64,000 nucleotides of DNA from Lepidurus packardi (lineage: Eukaryota > Arthropoda > Branchiopoda > Notostraca > Triopsidae): positions 4,484,565 through 4,548,564 of the forward strand of contig JAKZAN010000001.1 of NCBI GenBank assembly GCA_023053545.1, written 5' to 3'. Positions within the stretch are counted from its first letter, which is position 1, and every line of letters begins with the position of its first letter. The notes beneath the pieces were generated by a model, which saw only the letters and a program-made list of their open reading frames with translations, did not search any database and was not told where the DNA came from. Positions 34,210 to 46,630 of the stretch are shown here, piece after piece. Both the position numbers and the translations under genes were made by a program.

Positions 34210-34400
34210 AGTTTGGGAGTTTTACTCGCAGCTATGTGCAGCTATGTGCAGCAAAGTTGTGATTTTTAGTTTCCACGAAGTCTGATAGTCTTACTCGCAG
34301 AACGCAGCTATATGCAGCAAAGTTGTGATTCGTGTTTCCAAATAATCTGCGAGTTATACATCAGCAATTATATTCAGCAAAGTTGTGATTTAAGTTTTCA
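34210..34400. repeat. ~60-bp tandem repeats with CAGCAAAGTTGTGATT
   Basis: CAGCAAAGTTGTGATT occurs three times, about 60-65 bp apart (around 34249, 34315, 34375), with ACTCGCAGCTATGTG or similar upstream each time. Confidence 0.75.
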
Positions 34401-35369
34401 AGCTGAATTGTATTTATGATTGTGAATTCGATGTATGGTTGTGAATTGAGTTTATGGGTGTGAAGGTAAAAAGGGGTACCACACACCGTGACACGACTGA
34501 GATGTATTGGAATATTAATATCAGTACACTCGGTAACCGTGTCATCGCTGAGTGGGACCCGCAAGCACTTTGAATTGTTGTGAATTCCATTTCATTGTGT
34601 TGTGTTGTGTTTTGAAATTTGAATTTTTTTAGAACATTGCAGAAATATACAATTAAACAAGAAAAATATTTTTTTTATTTTACAAAGTAATTTTTATTTT
34701 TTCAGGCATATTTTAATAGGCATTATGCGGTCACAGCATTATTACAGCGGCCACGGAAGTGTGCATAACAAAAAAGGTAACCAGAAGCAACTACTGTACA
34801 TACAAAAAAGCTTAATAACTGACATGTCAGCACTCTTTTCAACTTATCCATGACACAACGCCATCAGTGGGGCAGATTAACTTTTTTTCTTTTTCAGTTC
34901 CCAAATGCTAAGTCCCTTATTATTATGAACGAACTTTTCTCCTCGCCCTAATTCGAAGTCCTTTTTCTTTTTACTCCATCAAAGTACCTTTCTGACTTTT
35001 CTCTTCGTCCAGCAGATAACCACGAGTCGTACCTTTTCCTTTTGTCAATTGGATTGGAACCTTAACAACTGTAGGAACACTTTCTTACAACTTCGATTTG
35101 TTTATATGAATTCCATTCTCTTCTGTGCGTTTCATTCTGAAATATGAAGTTATTGGCTTGTTACAGACATCTAACTAATAAAGAAAGTAAGCTGAAAATT
35201 AAAGTGAAATTTAGCGAAAACTAAAAGAATTAATAAAGGAAACTCTAAAGATCGCAAAAACTAAATACAACTTTGTAGACTGCTAGGTGGTTGCCTATAG
35301 TCGCTCCGGGTTTCGGCTTTTCAAGGTTTTGCCGCCTAGTCGCTCCGGGTTTAGGCTTTTAGGCAAAAA

Positions 35370-36350
35370 GTCAGTACTGCTCACCGTGTACTCCCTTCCT
35401 GTCTTCTCTTCCCACGGTACGTAGGCTACACAATCTTTTCTGCTTTTTCCAGAATCTTCCTTACTTTTGCTATTGCCCCGCACCCACTACTTGTTTTTAG
35501 GCTTTTCTACCTCAAACTTTGTCTTCCAAATTTGGCTTATATGAAGAATTTGCCATGCGGTTTAATAGTGTTGATAGAAGAAGACACTACATAGCTGATG
35601 GGCTATGTGTCTTTTCTGTTTACTGTTTTAAAAAAATGCTATCAAATAAATAAGAACTGATACAAATAAGAATAAGAATTGTAAGAACCGGTACTGATAA
35701 AGAAGCTATATACAAAGATAACTACTTATATACAATATATGCTACTGTAATAACTAATACGAAGATAACTTACGCCAAATCAACTGGTCATAAACTTAAG
35801 CTATGAAACAGATTTGCTTCAGCAACACCGGTTCCAGAATTCCCTAATCGGAAATTCTAAGTTGCCCTCTTTGGACCCCTTATGAGTTGTCTTCTATGTT
35901 GACTTTCTTATTGTGTTCCTTTATACTTATTCCTTAGAAGGGCCTATTGACTTAACTTGGCTAGCACTTCCTAGACTTTTCGTAGAACAGCCTCCAATAC
36001 CCTATATAGGAGATTATCTCTTGCGGATATATAAAGTGGAATCTGTGATGACGCCACCTAACGGTGGCACATGTCCCCTCTCCCTCTCTTGTCTCGCCCC
36101 AGTGGGTCCACATCAGTTTTAGCTACCCAGCCACTTTGCACTCAGTTATAATACAAACTCCTAGTAATCCCGTACCCAATTTCATCACAGAATCAGCATA
36201 GGCAAAAGATGTAATTCTTCGCCAGCGCTCACGCAATCTACGCAAGCTCTTGTAAAAGTAGCCAAGTAAAACAAGTTCCTTTAACTATAATCTAAAAAGC
36301 CCAACACTTTCATTGTCTTTTCATTTTAATTCTTGCGATCAAAATAAATG
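35370..36350. repeat. LTR-like repeat, copy A (diverged)
   Basis: Shares ordered blocks with 37110-38130: CTCACCGTGTACTCCCTTCC, CAAATTTGGCT, AGAAGACACTA, a GCGGATATA-type TATA block, and AAGTTCCTTTAACTATAATC. The similarity is patchy, so these are old copies in the same orientation, either two LTRs of one element or solo LTRs. The block 36351-37109 between them has no gene. Confidence 0.5.
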
Positions 36351-37109
36351 TCCTTCACTTTTGCTTCTTTCGTTCTTCACGACCTTCCCATACCAATACC
36401 GCGAAAATAGGGGGTGGAGGATACTTGGAAGACTTTTGACCGACTTCTGCAAACAATCTACGTCTATTCTCTCTGTCGTGTCAATAAACGGCGAAAACGG
36501 ACCACATTTCGAGTTTTTATTTCAGAGTGGTAAATATTTTGAGAATTTTACTCACTTCTGTTGGGTTTTCATCTGTACTTCTTTTTGGCGGGCCATATCA
36601 AATCCAAACTGGGCTCATTTATTCTAGTTTTTTTCCAAATGAAGTCCAAATAAAGGTGAAAAAGACGCCCAATCCTTCTCCATGAGTTCAATAAACATCT
36701 CGTTGCGAACCTGAATTAAATTTTAGCCATCGATTAAGCTTTCCAATTCTTGAGATTGTTTCAAGTTCTAAGAACATTGGTTAATTTCCATTAAACCCCG
36801 TGTAGACACCCTAATTCTCATTAACTGAAGCGCAAGTTGACAAATAAGCACATTTCGCAAACCTCGGAAAAAGTTGTACCCAGGTAGACTACGTTTGAAA
36901 AAAAAAATACTGTGGTAGTAGGATGAGTCACGTACGAGAGCTAGAGAAGGCAAGTCGTGTACCAGAGTGCGAACAGTAAAGTCGAGTTTTTACTTTTGAT
37001 CCGTGATTACTTTAACCCTGTGTAACGAGTGAATTTGCTTGCCATACAGAATAAAGACACTTAGCCTATATTAATACAACATTAACCCATGCTTATTCTT
37101 CGAAGTCGG

Positions 37110-38130
37110 TAAGTTAGCTCACCGTGTATTCCCTTCCTGTCTTTTCTTCCCACGTTCCGACGGTCCACGAAAACCAAAAGCTCATAACTCCCGATCGACT
37201 TCGACAGGAAGTAGCAACGCGTCTACAAAAGCTTTTCTAACTATTTTGAGATGTTTCTTTATTTTTGCTTGTGCCCGCATCTGCTTATTGCTTTTACACT
37301 TCTTATTTGTTTTGCAAATTTGGCTATAATACGATTATTAGGTTTTATACGAAGAATGTGTGGCTTAATACATAGCGTTGCATAGAAGGAAGACACTAGC
37401 CGACGGTGTTCCTGCCATACGTAGTAGTGTAAAGAACAATCCCTACACAATTATAGCTGATCACGTAGTTCTTATTATAGCTCACTTCCAAGATGCCAAA
37501 AATCAAGTATCAGATCGGACTTCCGATTTCTCCTTTCTCTTTCATGCACACCGTTTGCTTCTGACTTTTAGTTTCCTTTCGTATATTGTTTAGCCATTCT
37601 GCACATTCCGATCAAACGTTTTATAAACGTTCTTCTTCTTCTTCGGTCCAATTGCCCTTGAGTCTCACGCGCGTTCTCTTGTTAATATAATCGAATCCGC
37701 CAAGCACCCAGTCTTGATTAGACGCTGATGTAAATTACTGACCAATTTAACCGAAGAATTGTTTGAATAAACTTGCGGGATCTTACCGTTGTGCCAAGAC
37801 CGAATCCACTCGCGGCCCAAACAATCTTATTATTTCGCCCAAAACGCAGTTCCCTACAGTTATATTATTATTCCTTATGCTACCCCTTGGCCTAAGCTGA
37901 TCACTTCCTTGACTTGTTGTATATATACAGCCACCAATAGATTACCTCTGGCGGATATAAACTTTTTGGATTCAGGATATAGGTACAAGATAGAGTTCTT
38001 CGAGCAATCACACAATCTATACTCGAGGTCTACTTGTAAAAAGTAGTCCAGTAAAGCAAGTTCCTTTAACTAATCTAAATGCCCTACATTTAATTGTAAT
38101 TCTTGTGATCTATGGCATCAAGCGTCATGT
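37110..38130. repeat. LTR-like repeat, copy B (diverged)
   Basis: Direct-repeat partner of 35370-36350: CTCACCGTGTATTCCCTTCC, GCAAATTTGGCT, GGAAGACACTAG, TGGCGGATATAAAC and CAAGTTCCTTTAACTAATC in the same order. From 38131 to 39055 I see no gene. Confidence 0.5.
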
Positions 38131-39055
38131 GTATAGCTTATTTAAAGTTAATCATGGTTGCTGCCTGGCTTTGATAAATAGCTAATGCAGCAGTCCAAAC
38201 GAACCTGATGGTCTATTCATTAAAACACAACACAGGAACATTTTTTCCCAAAACCATTGTTCAAGCAAATATAAACTGATTCGAAACCGTAGGAGAGAAA
38301 GTACAATACAACAATTAGTCGTCCGAGTGCGGTCAATCAACAGTACAAGTAGAATAATAAGGTCAGATCACAGACTTACGTCAAATACCAAACAGAATCC
38401 CCCAACACCAAGGTTAATTAATACGAAAACACATCCTTACACAAATACAACATTCCCTTTCTTTCCGGGGCATACATAAGGATACGATCATACGCTTTCA
38501 AACTCTCGATATGGCCGTCACGAAAAAAATGCCTTTCCTATTTTAGAGCTCCGAAAATTATATGGGTCAAAGTATAATAATAATTCTTTACACCATAAGT
38601 AAGTTTACCAGCAGTCATACTTGCTGTCTTACAAGAAGAATAATGGAACGAAAAAAGTCAGCAGCAGCATCACTTACGTTCCCAAAGAAAAGTTGCGAAC
38701 TTCTCGTCCTTTATTTTTTTTAATTTAAGGTTTTTATTTTTTATTTAAGGGATTTATTAAGCATAATTCGGGCAATGGTCTTCTTAGTTAAAACTTGTTA
38801 CTAAACAACAAAGGATGAGGCTGTTAAGGTAACATTCAACTTTCACTGCATGATTTTAGTCATATTAAATATCCATTCCGTTTTATTTCTGTCAGTGGTC
38901 AAAAACCAAGCCCACTACTGAACACATAATATTTATTCTTTTGGTTCTAAGCACCCTAGGGCGTAAGCCGCGGCAAAGCATGGGGAGAAAAATACAGATC
39001 ACGTGCAACACTGCTGCGTTTTGCTGCTTTTAAGACACCTCCTACAACATGCCTA

Positions 39056-39081
39056 AACCCGCTTTATGCGAGTTGCAGCGG
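39056..39081 (-). repeat. Inverted repeat of a large element, right arm
   Basis: AACCCGCTTTATGCGAGTTG followed by CAGCGG, the reverse complement of 29943-29969 less one T. The pair brackets the OTU/SWIM/PHD coding region and ~5 kb of non-coding DNA. Confidence 0.7.
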
Positions 39082-39582
39082 ACTAGAAACTGGAAGGAAA
39101 GGGTCATGCTAGCTTAACGTCAACATGCCGGCTAGAGCGCTGACGATTACGAAACGCAGTCCCTAAAATGCAGTGAAAGCCTTCTATTTAGAGACTAGGT
39201 GGGCGTGGTGAGACGTGTAATGTCAACAAACATCCCATCAAGAAAATTTACTTAACTATTAGGTTAATTAACTAGCAATCGTAACTTTTAATTTAATCTA
39301 ATTCTTCATTTATAGGAATTCGAGTCTATATGGCATCATAAGTTCACTAAAGCCACGCACTAATCAAAGTAAAAAATTGTTTTATTGCAATAAATAAAAT
39401 AAAAAGTTCCCTTTCAGTGTCGATTACAATAGATGGACGCAGTCGCTAGCGGTTAAGCATACCATTGTCCTGTAACCGCTTTAAAATCTACAAATTAAGT
39501 ACTTAGTAACAAAGTACTCCGTCAATTAATGAACGTAACTTAATTCATATCTTTTTAGTTGGAACGTAAATCAGACCAGAAA

Positions 39583-40707
39583 ATGGCTGCAGTATTGTTC
39601 AGAAGTCGTTTATTTCTCTTACTCGGTTTCGGCTTTGCATGTGTGCTACTGTTTCTCTATAACCAAAGCTTTCATGGAAGGAATTTCTTCAAACCAAAGT
39701 TTGAAGGCTGCAGTTTAGGTACTAAAAACACTAAACCTCTTTAAAACATTCCTGATAATCCCTTAGACTGCAATTATTTCGCTTATATTAGATTACGTTA
39801 ATTATGAAAAAGTTGATCAAAGTGATCCCTGCTTAATATCACTCATTCGCCAACATTTTTTGATGCCTCCTTCGCAATTTGATCTGAATTTGGCAGAACC
39901 TGAGGTAGAAAACCCTTCCATGGGTCAAGCTCAAGCTGTCGTAGATCTACTGGACAATAAAGTGCAGCTTTTTCTTCCATTTTATGGCACTAAAACATGA
40001 AACGTGTTAATTTCTCCTTTTTTCATATAGAAAAGGGGTTTTTACGTGGAATGTGGGGCTTTGGACGGCGAAACTCGCTCGAATACTCTTTATTTTGAAC
40101 GTTTTATGGAATGGGAAGGAATCCTTGTCGAAGCTGATCCTGAGAATCTCATCGATCTGAAAACCAAACACAGAAAAGCGTGGTCTGTTCCTGCTTGTCT
40201 AAGCACAACATCATATCCACAAGTGGTAAGCCAGGAATACTTCAAATCTAGTGATATTTGATGCAGAAACATTATTATTTCTTGTTTTGCATCTCTTTAC
40301 CTAGGTTTCTTTTGAACAGAAGAAGAATATGGGAAAAATTTCAGATTACAAGGCGGGGAATACTATGCCCGGTTATCACGATGTCCAGTGTTTCCCTTTT
40401 TATTCAATTCTCTTGGCTTTAAACCGAACCCAAGTAGATTATTTTAGTCTGGACGTGGAGGGAGCTGAATATCCGGTTTTAAAGTCCATTCCTTGGGATA
40501 AAGTCGATATTGACGTAACCGTTTCCTCGATTTTTATGCAAAATTAATTTAATTTATTTTTAGACATTATCGGTTGAGTTTATCCATGGCAAGGAAGGTA
40601 AAGAAGCTATTCGTCGTTTCATGGAGAACAGGGGCTATGAGACGGTGAAGGAAATCACTCATCCTCAGTGGTTAGCCAATGACTTTATTTTCGCGAAAGC
40701 GAAATGA
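39583..40707 (+). CDS. FkbM methyltransferase-domain protein, Star-like (5 exons)
   Basis: Exons 39583-39718, 39792-39961, 40031-40225, 40305-40514 and 40564-40707 join in frame from ATG to TGA (about 285 residues). An N-terminal single transmembrane/signal-anchor segment (RLFLLLGFGFACVLLFLY) precedes a luminal FkbM-type domain: FYVECGALDGETRSNTLYFE, ILVEADPENL and VDYFSLDVEGAEYPVLKSI. Arthropod genomes encode families of such proteins annotated as Star-like; Drosophila Star acts in EGF-ligand trafficking. Whether this paralogue methylates anything is unknown. All splice sites are GT-AG and the introns are short (49-79 bp). It is the only intact single-copy host gene in the left two thirds of the window. 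Confidence 0.85.
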
Positions 40708-41293
40708 GTTTAAGAGATTTGGAGCTCAAAGCTTATAAAATTTCTTATAAAACTGAATCTCGTGTATAGATCCTGGGAGTTATTTACTGCCCGATAATGA
40801 AATTAAATTCGTCACAACAGTACGAAGTGGTATTTTGTGGTTGGGAGAGGAGGGAAAATTTGTTTCGTTTTGTTTTGCTATTATTATTTTTTTCGCGCAA
40901 TTTATCCATGTTAATCTAGCTTTCCTAAACGTGCAAGTACGGAAATGTTTGCCACTTGCGGTGAGGGTTTTCAATAAAATTCCACGTGTCCGTTTAATCG
41001 CTTTGCTGTTTGAACTGATCTTTACTCTATGAGCATTAATCCGGAATTTATTTTCCTTACTTTAGATTCAAAGGTTGGGTTATGATGTAACAAAGCGGAA
41101 AGGCGTGGCTCAAGCATTTACTTAGGTTCGATCCCACTTCTGACACCAACTGTAGCGTAAATCGCGATTACACTAGCTTAATTCACACTAAGGGAAGGGG
41201 AACTGGTTTTAATAAAAAGGCGGACAAAGTTTTAACTTAATTTAGTTAGGGTGATGTATTAACATGGGGATCTAATTCGGGATCTAGTACAAC

Positions 41294-41594
41294 CAGGGGC
41301 GTCGCGAGGGGGTTTCCATTGGGGGGGTGGAGACCTTAGTTTTACCGACTGTAGTTGACGATTTTACCGACTGTATTATAGTTTCTATCTTATATTTTCT
41401 ATCGACTATTAAAGATTTAAACAGTTATTATCGTAGTTATTTCCTTTAATTTTTCGAGATTTATTGAATAATACTCGTTTTATTTTCATTTTCCGAATTT
41501 TACCGACGGCGACCCAAATTTTACCGAATCGGTTTTTGGCCAGTTATTGGGGGGGTGGTGCACCCCCCCAAACCCCCCCCTCGCGACGCCCCTG
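41294..41594. mobile_element. hAT-type MITE with poly-G/poly-C flanks, copy 1
   Basis: 301 bp. Ends CAGGGGCGTCGCGAGGGGG and the matching CCCCCTCGCGACGCCCCTG form a terminal inverted repeat. The 8-bp duplication AGTACAAC lies on both sides (41286-41293, 41595-41602). There is no ORF, and the interior repeats TTTTACCGACTGTA. Nonautonomous. Confidence 0.95.
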
Positions 41595-42465
41595 AGTACA
41601 ACAGTCAAACACGGCTCTGTTCTGCCATTCAAACTATCGGACTCGAGCGGAGAGCAGACGATGCTCTTGAATCCGCTTACTGAAGCTTCCTTTGCTAGGA
41701 TGGGAATTGTAGCAATTATAGGCAATAAAAAAATTGGGTTTTGTGCTTTGACTCTATCGAAAGATATTCCAGTCGGGAAAAGATTAAGGAGATGGATGTT
41801 AGGCGCGAACAGTCAGCTATTGGAATAGAGCATGGATGAGCAGACGGCTCTGCTCTCCGCTCTTCTTCTCCGTTGCTGTGCCTCTCGCACCGCCTGGCGT
41901 CAGTTCGCCAGAATACGACTAGCGCTGAGCTGGCGCGCGCGTAAATCGAATGTACATAAGAGGTTACATGGTCACTGCAGTCTAGGAATTTCGTTGCAAG
42001 AAGTGATATTTTTACAAGACTAAAACATTCATAAGTGCAAGTATCCTTTCAGGAACTATTCATTAGGTAGGTTTTCGTAAGGAAATACAGCTCTCGTAGA
42101 GAAACGGCCCCATCAAACCGCCCTGTACTAGCATCACAGCAGCGGCACGAGTGTGCCCCACTCCATGAGTTTTCGAACGTTTCTGTCCTACAGCATGGCT
42201 TACGCTGTAGGAAATTTCATTGTTAACCCGTGGCGCCCGGTAATGATTTGTCGGTGCCATTCTTTACGACATTATAACAGTTGGCTATGACTTTTGTATG
42301 TTGCGTAATTCTTTTTTCGTGATTTAGCCCCAGGACTTTAAAAAATGATAAAGAAAATACTGTTAGCAATTGGAATGAGAGTATTTGGAATATCTGTTTC
42401 ATCGGTTGCATTTGAATCTGATGTAAATCGTTTGAAGCGTGCAGTAGCTGTGACAGCTCAATCCA

Positions 42466-44659
42466 ATGATTTTTGAAGACTGTTCTTGGGCTAAAACAGT
42501 TGAACATTTCGAAGTTGAAAGTGTAGATTTTCCTGGTCGGTGGACAGCAGTTGAGAACTCGGAATTGATTCACGACCTTAGTATTGTGCGTGGCGTTCTT
42601 TCGGATTCTTCATTTACACCCGCTTCACCGAGTCCTTCAATTTCACATGCAGTAGGTATTGTCGCGGCTCGTCTTTTCCAAATGCTATATTTCCTTTACT
42701 GTCCAAAACTGGACTGCTTTTTCTTTACATTTGCTTGTCTTTTTATACCACTTGGCGACCTTTCTTAGCGAATATGCTTCTTTCAACGTTCATCCTTCAT
42801 TGACCCGACCTTGCCCTTCGCCAAGAATCCGCCACTTACTCCCAAACATGCAAATTAACCAAGGCCAATGTCTTGAAAAGGGTCATTCGCCACAGTATGT
42901 CGAAGTTTAGATTAAAAATGCATTCATAGAATAAGTCTTAAGATATTGACTACATGAAACACGCTAAGCACATATAATGTATTCGTTCAATGTATCTTTC
43001 AGATAATTCCCCCAAAGCAAGCTGGCAAGTTGTCGGACATGCAGAAGTCGACCTCCCTAGCTTTGATTCGGGTTCATCGAAAGAGGAAATGATGGTGGAA
43101 GAGGACAGTCGTAATGCGTCAACACCTGCTTCACGTTTTTTCTACAAAACTATATAACTTATAAAATATTCACAAACTCAGGTTTCGGAAATGCGTTGAA
43201 GAACGTGTTCGAAAACCGTCAACTACCTGTCGGTTACAAAATTCCAACCTGCCATGGAATTATTATAGACGGGAAAATGAAGAAAGGGGAGCCCCTAAAT
43301 ATGAACAAAATCAATAATGTAGAATGCACAGTTGCACATTCAATCTGCCCCACGTACCCTTTCCCTAGAACCCTATTGGATATATCTCGACAACTTGTGT
43401 CGGAGTATTCATCGCTGGCTGTCAAACGACATGCTCACGAGGAATCAGATGTAAGTATAGTAAGTTATAGTACATGTTCTAAAAAAGATTGTCTTAGGAA
43501 TTCATCAAGGTCAAGCTAATGACGTGAATGCAAAACATAAGGCATATAGAGGTAAACTTGGTGGCAAGAGGAGACAGTGTAGACTGCGAAGTTGCTGTCG
43601 TCTAGAGGAACAAAGGGAACAACGGAGATTAGTAAGAAGATACATTTAATTAATAATTATATATAGATAGATAAATAAATTAAATTCTCTTAAATCTCTA
43701 ATTTTAGTAAGTTCGAGATTTTACATTAAAAATCACTCTTTCTTATAGACGACCCAATTTCGTACGAGAGGTATGTGCAAAAGTTACCCCACCTGCACCA
43801 AAATAACGTTTCCGGGGAGGAAATGAAAGTATTGTTACGACTAATCCATCAAGGGCGAATGGCCACTATATTGAAAGAGCCGCCCATATTGATTAAGGAC
43901 GTCAACGCTACATGTTCATACCTCAATCAAGAAGTTTTCATAAGTGAACTATTATTATTTCGATTTTATTGCTTAAGAATTTTTCCTTCAGCTTCTGGTG
44001 GAGATGAATCTGCTCCTCGGCTCTAATATTGTTTCCAGGTTCAGAGAGAATTGGCGTGAAGTAGTGCTGAAGATACTTTGTGCTGCGAAGGAACAAAATG
44101 CAGAACATGTCCGTGGCGCTCTCCTTCTGCCGGGGTACCTGGAAGCTGATGATAATTTTGGTAAGTGTAATGTTTTTGTTTGGGTAATCTATTCAAATTG
44201 GTCATAGACACTGCGTCAAAGGCTGCCCTACATGCACTGCCGTTGCTACTCTTGTGTAAAGCCAAGACGATCAAGTTCTTTTTTTATGCACGAGAGGTAT
44301 TAATAGTTTTACCATTGCTATTTAAGAAACTAACTAAACTTGTATTTACTTAGGAGGATGCAAACTGGATGACAATTGTCCAGGAAAAGCCCATACTGTC
44401 CACACCATACATTGTGTCCATTGGGCAATCGCTGACAGTTGTGGCAGATGAACGGTCCTTTCTTGCTGCATTTAATGCTACCGAAGTTGTTGCTTGTTTG
44501 ATGGCTACCTACCGTGTTTACAACATAGCATACGTCAAGGAAGTCGGGGCAGTAATACAATTTTTGCAAGGCAGATGCCTCAACATGAAAGACGCATGCT
44601 ACTCGAAAAGCGGGCCAATCAAGCTGCTCCTGCGGCAGATGGAGGAAAATGCTCCCTAA
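42466..44659 (+). CDS. Unidentified multi-exon gene, possibly transposon-derived
   Basis: Open segments separated by plausible GT-AG introns: about 42466-42655, 43003-43134, 43182-43450 (FGNALKNVFENRQLPVGYKI), 43749-43938 (DDPISYERYVQKLPHLHQ), 43992-44160, 44207-44297 and 44354-44659 (stop). The C-terminal exon (LSTPYIVSIGQSLTVVADE, then VVACLMATYRVYNIAYVKEV) resembles the C-terminal region of SAMD3-like and related uncharacterised proteins that are repeated in animal genomes. The join between 43450 and 43749 is uncertain: an exon at 43499 would end in a stop at 43525, so this may be two genes. I assign no function. Confidence 0.4.
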
Positions 44660-46043
44660 ATTTAATTTCTCCCTGTTGTAATTTTCATGTTTTTACTTTT
44701 ACTGTATTATCTTGCCCATTTTATTTTTTTCTCTGCGCTTTTGTATTTTTCTGGTGTTTTGTTTTACTTATTTATTATGCCTTTTTATGATAGTGTTTTT
44801 GCGCTTTTGTGTTTTGATTTTCTTGTGCCAATTTCGTGACTTTTGGTGGTTTTTGCGCGTTTATGTCTTGTTTGCTTCAGTTTTGTTGTGCCCCTTCTTC
44901 GATTTTTGGTTTTCTGATTCTATATTTATTCACTTTAATGTTGCGACTTTTAAAGTGTTTTTTGTGTATACTTTGTGATTCATTAGTACCCGATTAGCAT
45001 TTTAAAAAAATGCAAAAATATTTTGAGAATTAGCACTAAATAATAGGCACTGAAAAAGAGTACGGTCGAGTGTCTAATTTGAGTATTCGAAAATATAAAT
45101 TTGAGGTAGTAGTCGTAAAAAAACTAAGAGGTGATAAAACTCATTTTTATCGCTGCTTGACCCATTTTGAGACTTGAAATCTTCTCATTTTGAGAGCTTA
45201 GATATAGCCCCGTTGAGAACGCGCCTCTCATCTATTTCTGAGAGCAGCAAGCCACTCAACTGGTGCCCATAGTTTTGAGCAGAGCAAAACGATCGCGCTC
45301 GAAATCGGCCCTTTCCTTTGGGCCTTCTGTCACAACTTTCTCAGCCTCCACTAATCCCTTGGGAGGTGAGACTTGTCCCGAACTGTTTGACTCCACCTTC
45401 CTTATAGCGGGAACTATGAAAATGAGATTAAACATAAATCGATAGCAAGAAGGGATCTATCCATTCTTTTACTCCCTATATTTTGATATTATTTGAAAAT
45501 ATATTGTTATTGAGCCTTCAAGTACAGTATAGTACAGTATACATTTGGGCAACTATATTGATTCATATCTTCTAACCAATCAACTATTTGTTCCACTCCA
45601 GTTGGAAAACTCCTTTTCCATCTATTTTCTTATGACAGGCCTTTTACAGACGTCTCTCTATCCTACTCTACTGCGCACACTCGCGACTGCAGCGCCATCT
45701 GGTGTCAATTTTCATACTTTATCGCCTTTCAAATTATCCAGCTCATTTTCTCTTATTCCCATTTGTGATTCCAAACCGACAAGTCGTACGGAATTGCAGT
45801 GCGAAAGATCGAAAGAAAAAGTGCAGCAAAATCTTTTGGACTCAGGTGACAAGTTTAGAGTTACCAGTTTTGTTTTGTTTTTGCTCTCTTATACTACTTT
45901 TATATTTTTTCCAATTTGTTCTTATTTAGCATCTTAAAAAAATAGTTTTACCCTAATGCTTTCTTTTCTTTCTTTTTATAAACTTTATGGGGATGAGAGG
46001 TGGAGGGCGCAGTGAAGAGCTGGGGGACGAGCAGGGATACAAC
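44660..46043. other. T-rich spacer, no gene
   Basis: Long T-rich plus-strand stretch (44680-44980) and AT-rich DNA. Open frames reflect base composition; no domain is seen. Confidence 0.5.
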
Positions 46044-46385
46044 CAGGGGCGTCGCGAGGGGGTTTCCATTGGGGGGGGGGGGGGGGGGGGGGGGGTGGAG
46101 ACCTTAGTTTTACCGACTGTAGTTGACGATTTTACCGACTGTATTATAGTTTCTATCTTATATTTTCTATCGACTACTAAAGATTTAAACAGTTATTATC
46201 GTAATTATTTCCTTTAATTTTACGAGATTTATTGAATAATCCTCGTTTTATTTTAATTTTCCGAATTTTACCGACGGCGACCCAAATTTTACCGAATCGG
46301 TTTTTGGCCAATTATTGGGTTTGGGGGGGGGGGGGGGGGGGTGCAACCCCCCCCCCCCCCAAACCCTCCCCTCGCGACGCCCCTG
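46044..46385. mobile_element. hAT-type MITE, copy 2
   Basis: 342 bp. Same family as 41294-41594, with perfect TSD GATACAAC (46036-46043, 46386-46393). It has much longer G and C homopolymers near both ends (over 20 G after TTTCCATT), which account for most of the length difference. Confidence 0.95.
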
Positions 46386-46630
46386 GATACAACTTACCGG
46401 ATTTAGAAGACGAAGAAGTTGAGATTTCGGAAAGCTCCGATATGGAGGACGAAAATCAGATTTAGAGACTGAGAATGCAGAAAAAGATGGAGGGTTTAAA
46501 ATGGTTTCCTATAGGAAAAACAAAGTAAAGAAAGTAAAGCAGGGAGAAAGCTCAGGTTGATGTAGGAAGTAAACGTAGAAGACTACAGGTTTCGACTACG
46601 GAGACCGATACAGAGGAAGAATTAGAGAAA

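Noticed and set aside
36768..38046. Several 60-85 codon ORFs in the LTR-like repeats
   Set aside because: They are not conserved between the two repeat copies and lack domains.
41100..41160. tRNA/SINE-like A box (TGGCTCAAGCA) and B box (GGTTCGATCCC)
   Set aside because: Boxes are only ~25 bp apart and no cloverleaf or acceptor stem can be folded, so no tRNA is called.
44712..44978. Phe-rich ORF on the plus strand
   Set aside because: T-rich DNA translates as Phe/Leu; no other support.
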